DNA of 5,173 nt, taken from NCBI GenBank assembly GCA_015257605.1, contig JABZJV010000045.1, forward strand, positions 1 through 5,173, in the 5' to 3' direction. Within the stretch, counting starts at the first letter, position 1, and every line of letters begins with the position of its first letter. The notes beneath the pieces are model-generated. The model was not told the DNA's origin and searched no databases. It worked only from the letters and a program-made list of their open reading frames with translations. The translations under genes and the position numbers were made by a program. This document shows positions 5,131 through 5,173 of this stretch, one piece after another. Source of the stretch: Nanosynbacter sp. (GTDB lineage: Bacteria > Patescibacteriota > Saccharimonadia > Saccharimonadales > Saccharimonadaceae).

Positions 5131-5173
5131 CTTAAGTCTATAAACATGTGCTAATTACTACAATTTAAATTTC

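Larger units (their letters stand above)
4912..5173. other. AT-rich intergenic tail after ftsQ
   Basis: The 262 bp after ftsQ hold no open frame of useful length on either strand and are visibly more AT-rich than the genes. They contain two weak terminator-like structures (4925-4970 and 5099-5120), an imperfect repeat pair (5013-5029 and 5072-5093), a perfect DnaA-box match (5122-5130) and an AT palindrome AATTTAAATT (5162-5171). ftsA or ftsZ, which commonly follow ftsQ, do not begin here. I see no recognisable structured RNA family. Confidence 0.6.

Noticed and set aside
1..5173. Recoding of UGA as an amino acid, as in some CPR phyla
   Set aside because: TGA occurs at the natural ends of mraY, murG and ftsQ, no in-frame TGA interrupts conserved domains, and Trp positions use TGG.
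4912..5173. Structured RNA gene (tRNA, 6S, tmRNA or riboswitch) in the tail
   Set aside because: No cloverleaf or known conserved core was recognisable; only short, weak stems were found.

Overview
This window holds a compact stretch of a bacterial dcw (division and cell wall) cluster, with all genes on the + strand: the 3' end of a penicillin-binding transpeptidase (ftsI-like, 1-476), mraY (498-1532), ftsW (about 1529-2827), murG (2754-3941) and ftsQ/divIB (about 3961-4911). A visibly AT-rich non-coding tail follows (4912-5173). No mobile element, CRISPR array, tRNA or rRNA is visible.

The organism is most likely a member of the Patescibacteria/CPR, and Candidatus Saccharibacteria (TM7) is my best guess. 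This is inference from three things: the stripped gene order with no Mur ligases between the genes, the divergent MurG motif HDSDAHPGLTN, and a moderate-GC, tightly packed genome. The standard code fits: TGA ends mraY, murG and ftsQ, and TGG serves for Trp. No database search was possible, so the lineage is a hypothesis. The gene identities are secure from motifs.

The genes form one pathway. MraY makes lipid I and MurG converts it to lipid II at the inner face of the membrane. FtsW (a SEDS glycosyltransferase) and the FtsI-type transpeptidase polymerise and cross-link the glycan at the septum, and FtsQ/DivIB scaffolds and regulates the FtsWI synthase. Junctions are tight: a 21-bp gap, a 4-bp overlap, a 74-bp overlap and a 19-bp gap, so a single operon is expected.

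The unusual signals are at the junctions. Perfect TATAAT hexamers sit immediately before mraY and ftsQ and suggest internal promoters with leaderless or very short-leader transcripts. The ftsW start is ambiguous, with a tempting ATG one base out of frame. The end of ftsW overprints the murG nucleotide-fold start, giving an Arg-rich FtsW tail. A near-perfect GC-rich hairpin lies just inside ftsQ. The tail carries weak terminator-like structures and a perfect DnaA-box match. I found no clearly novel system; the window is a conserved locus with odd junctions.
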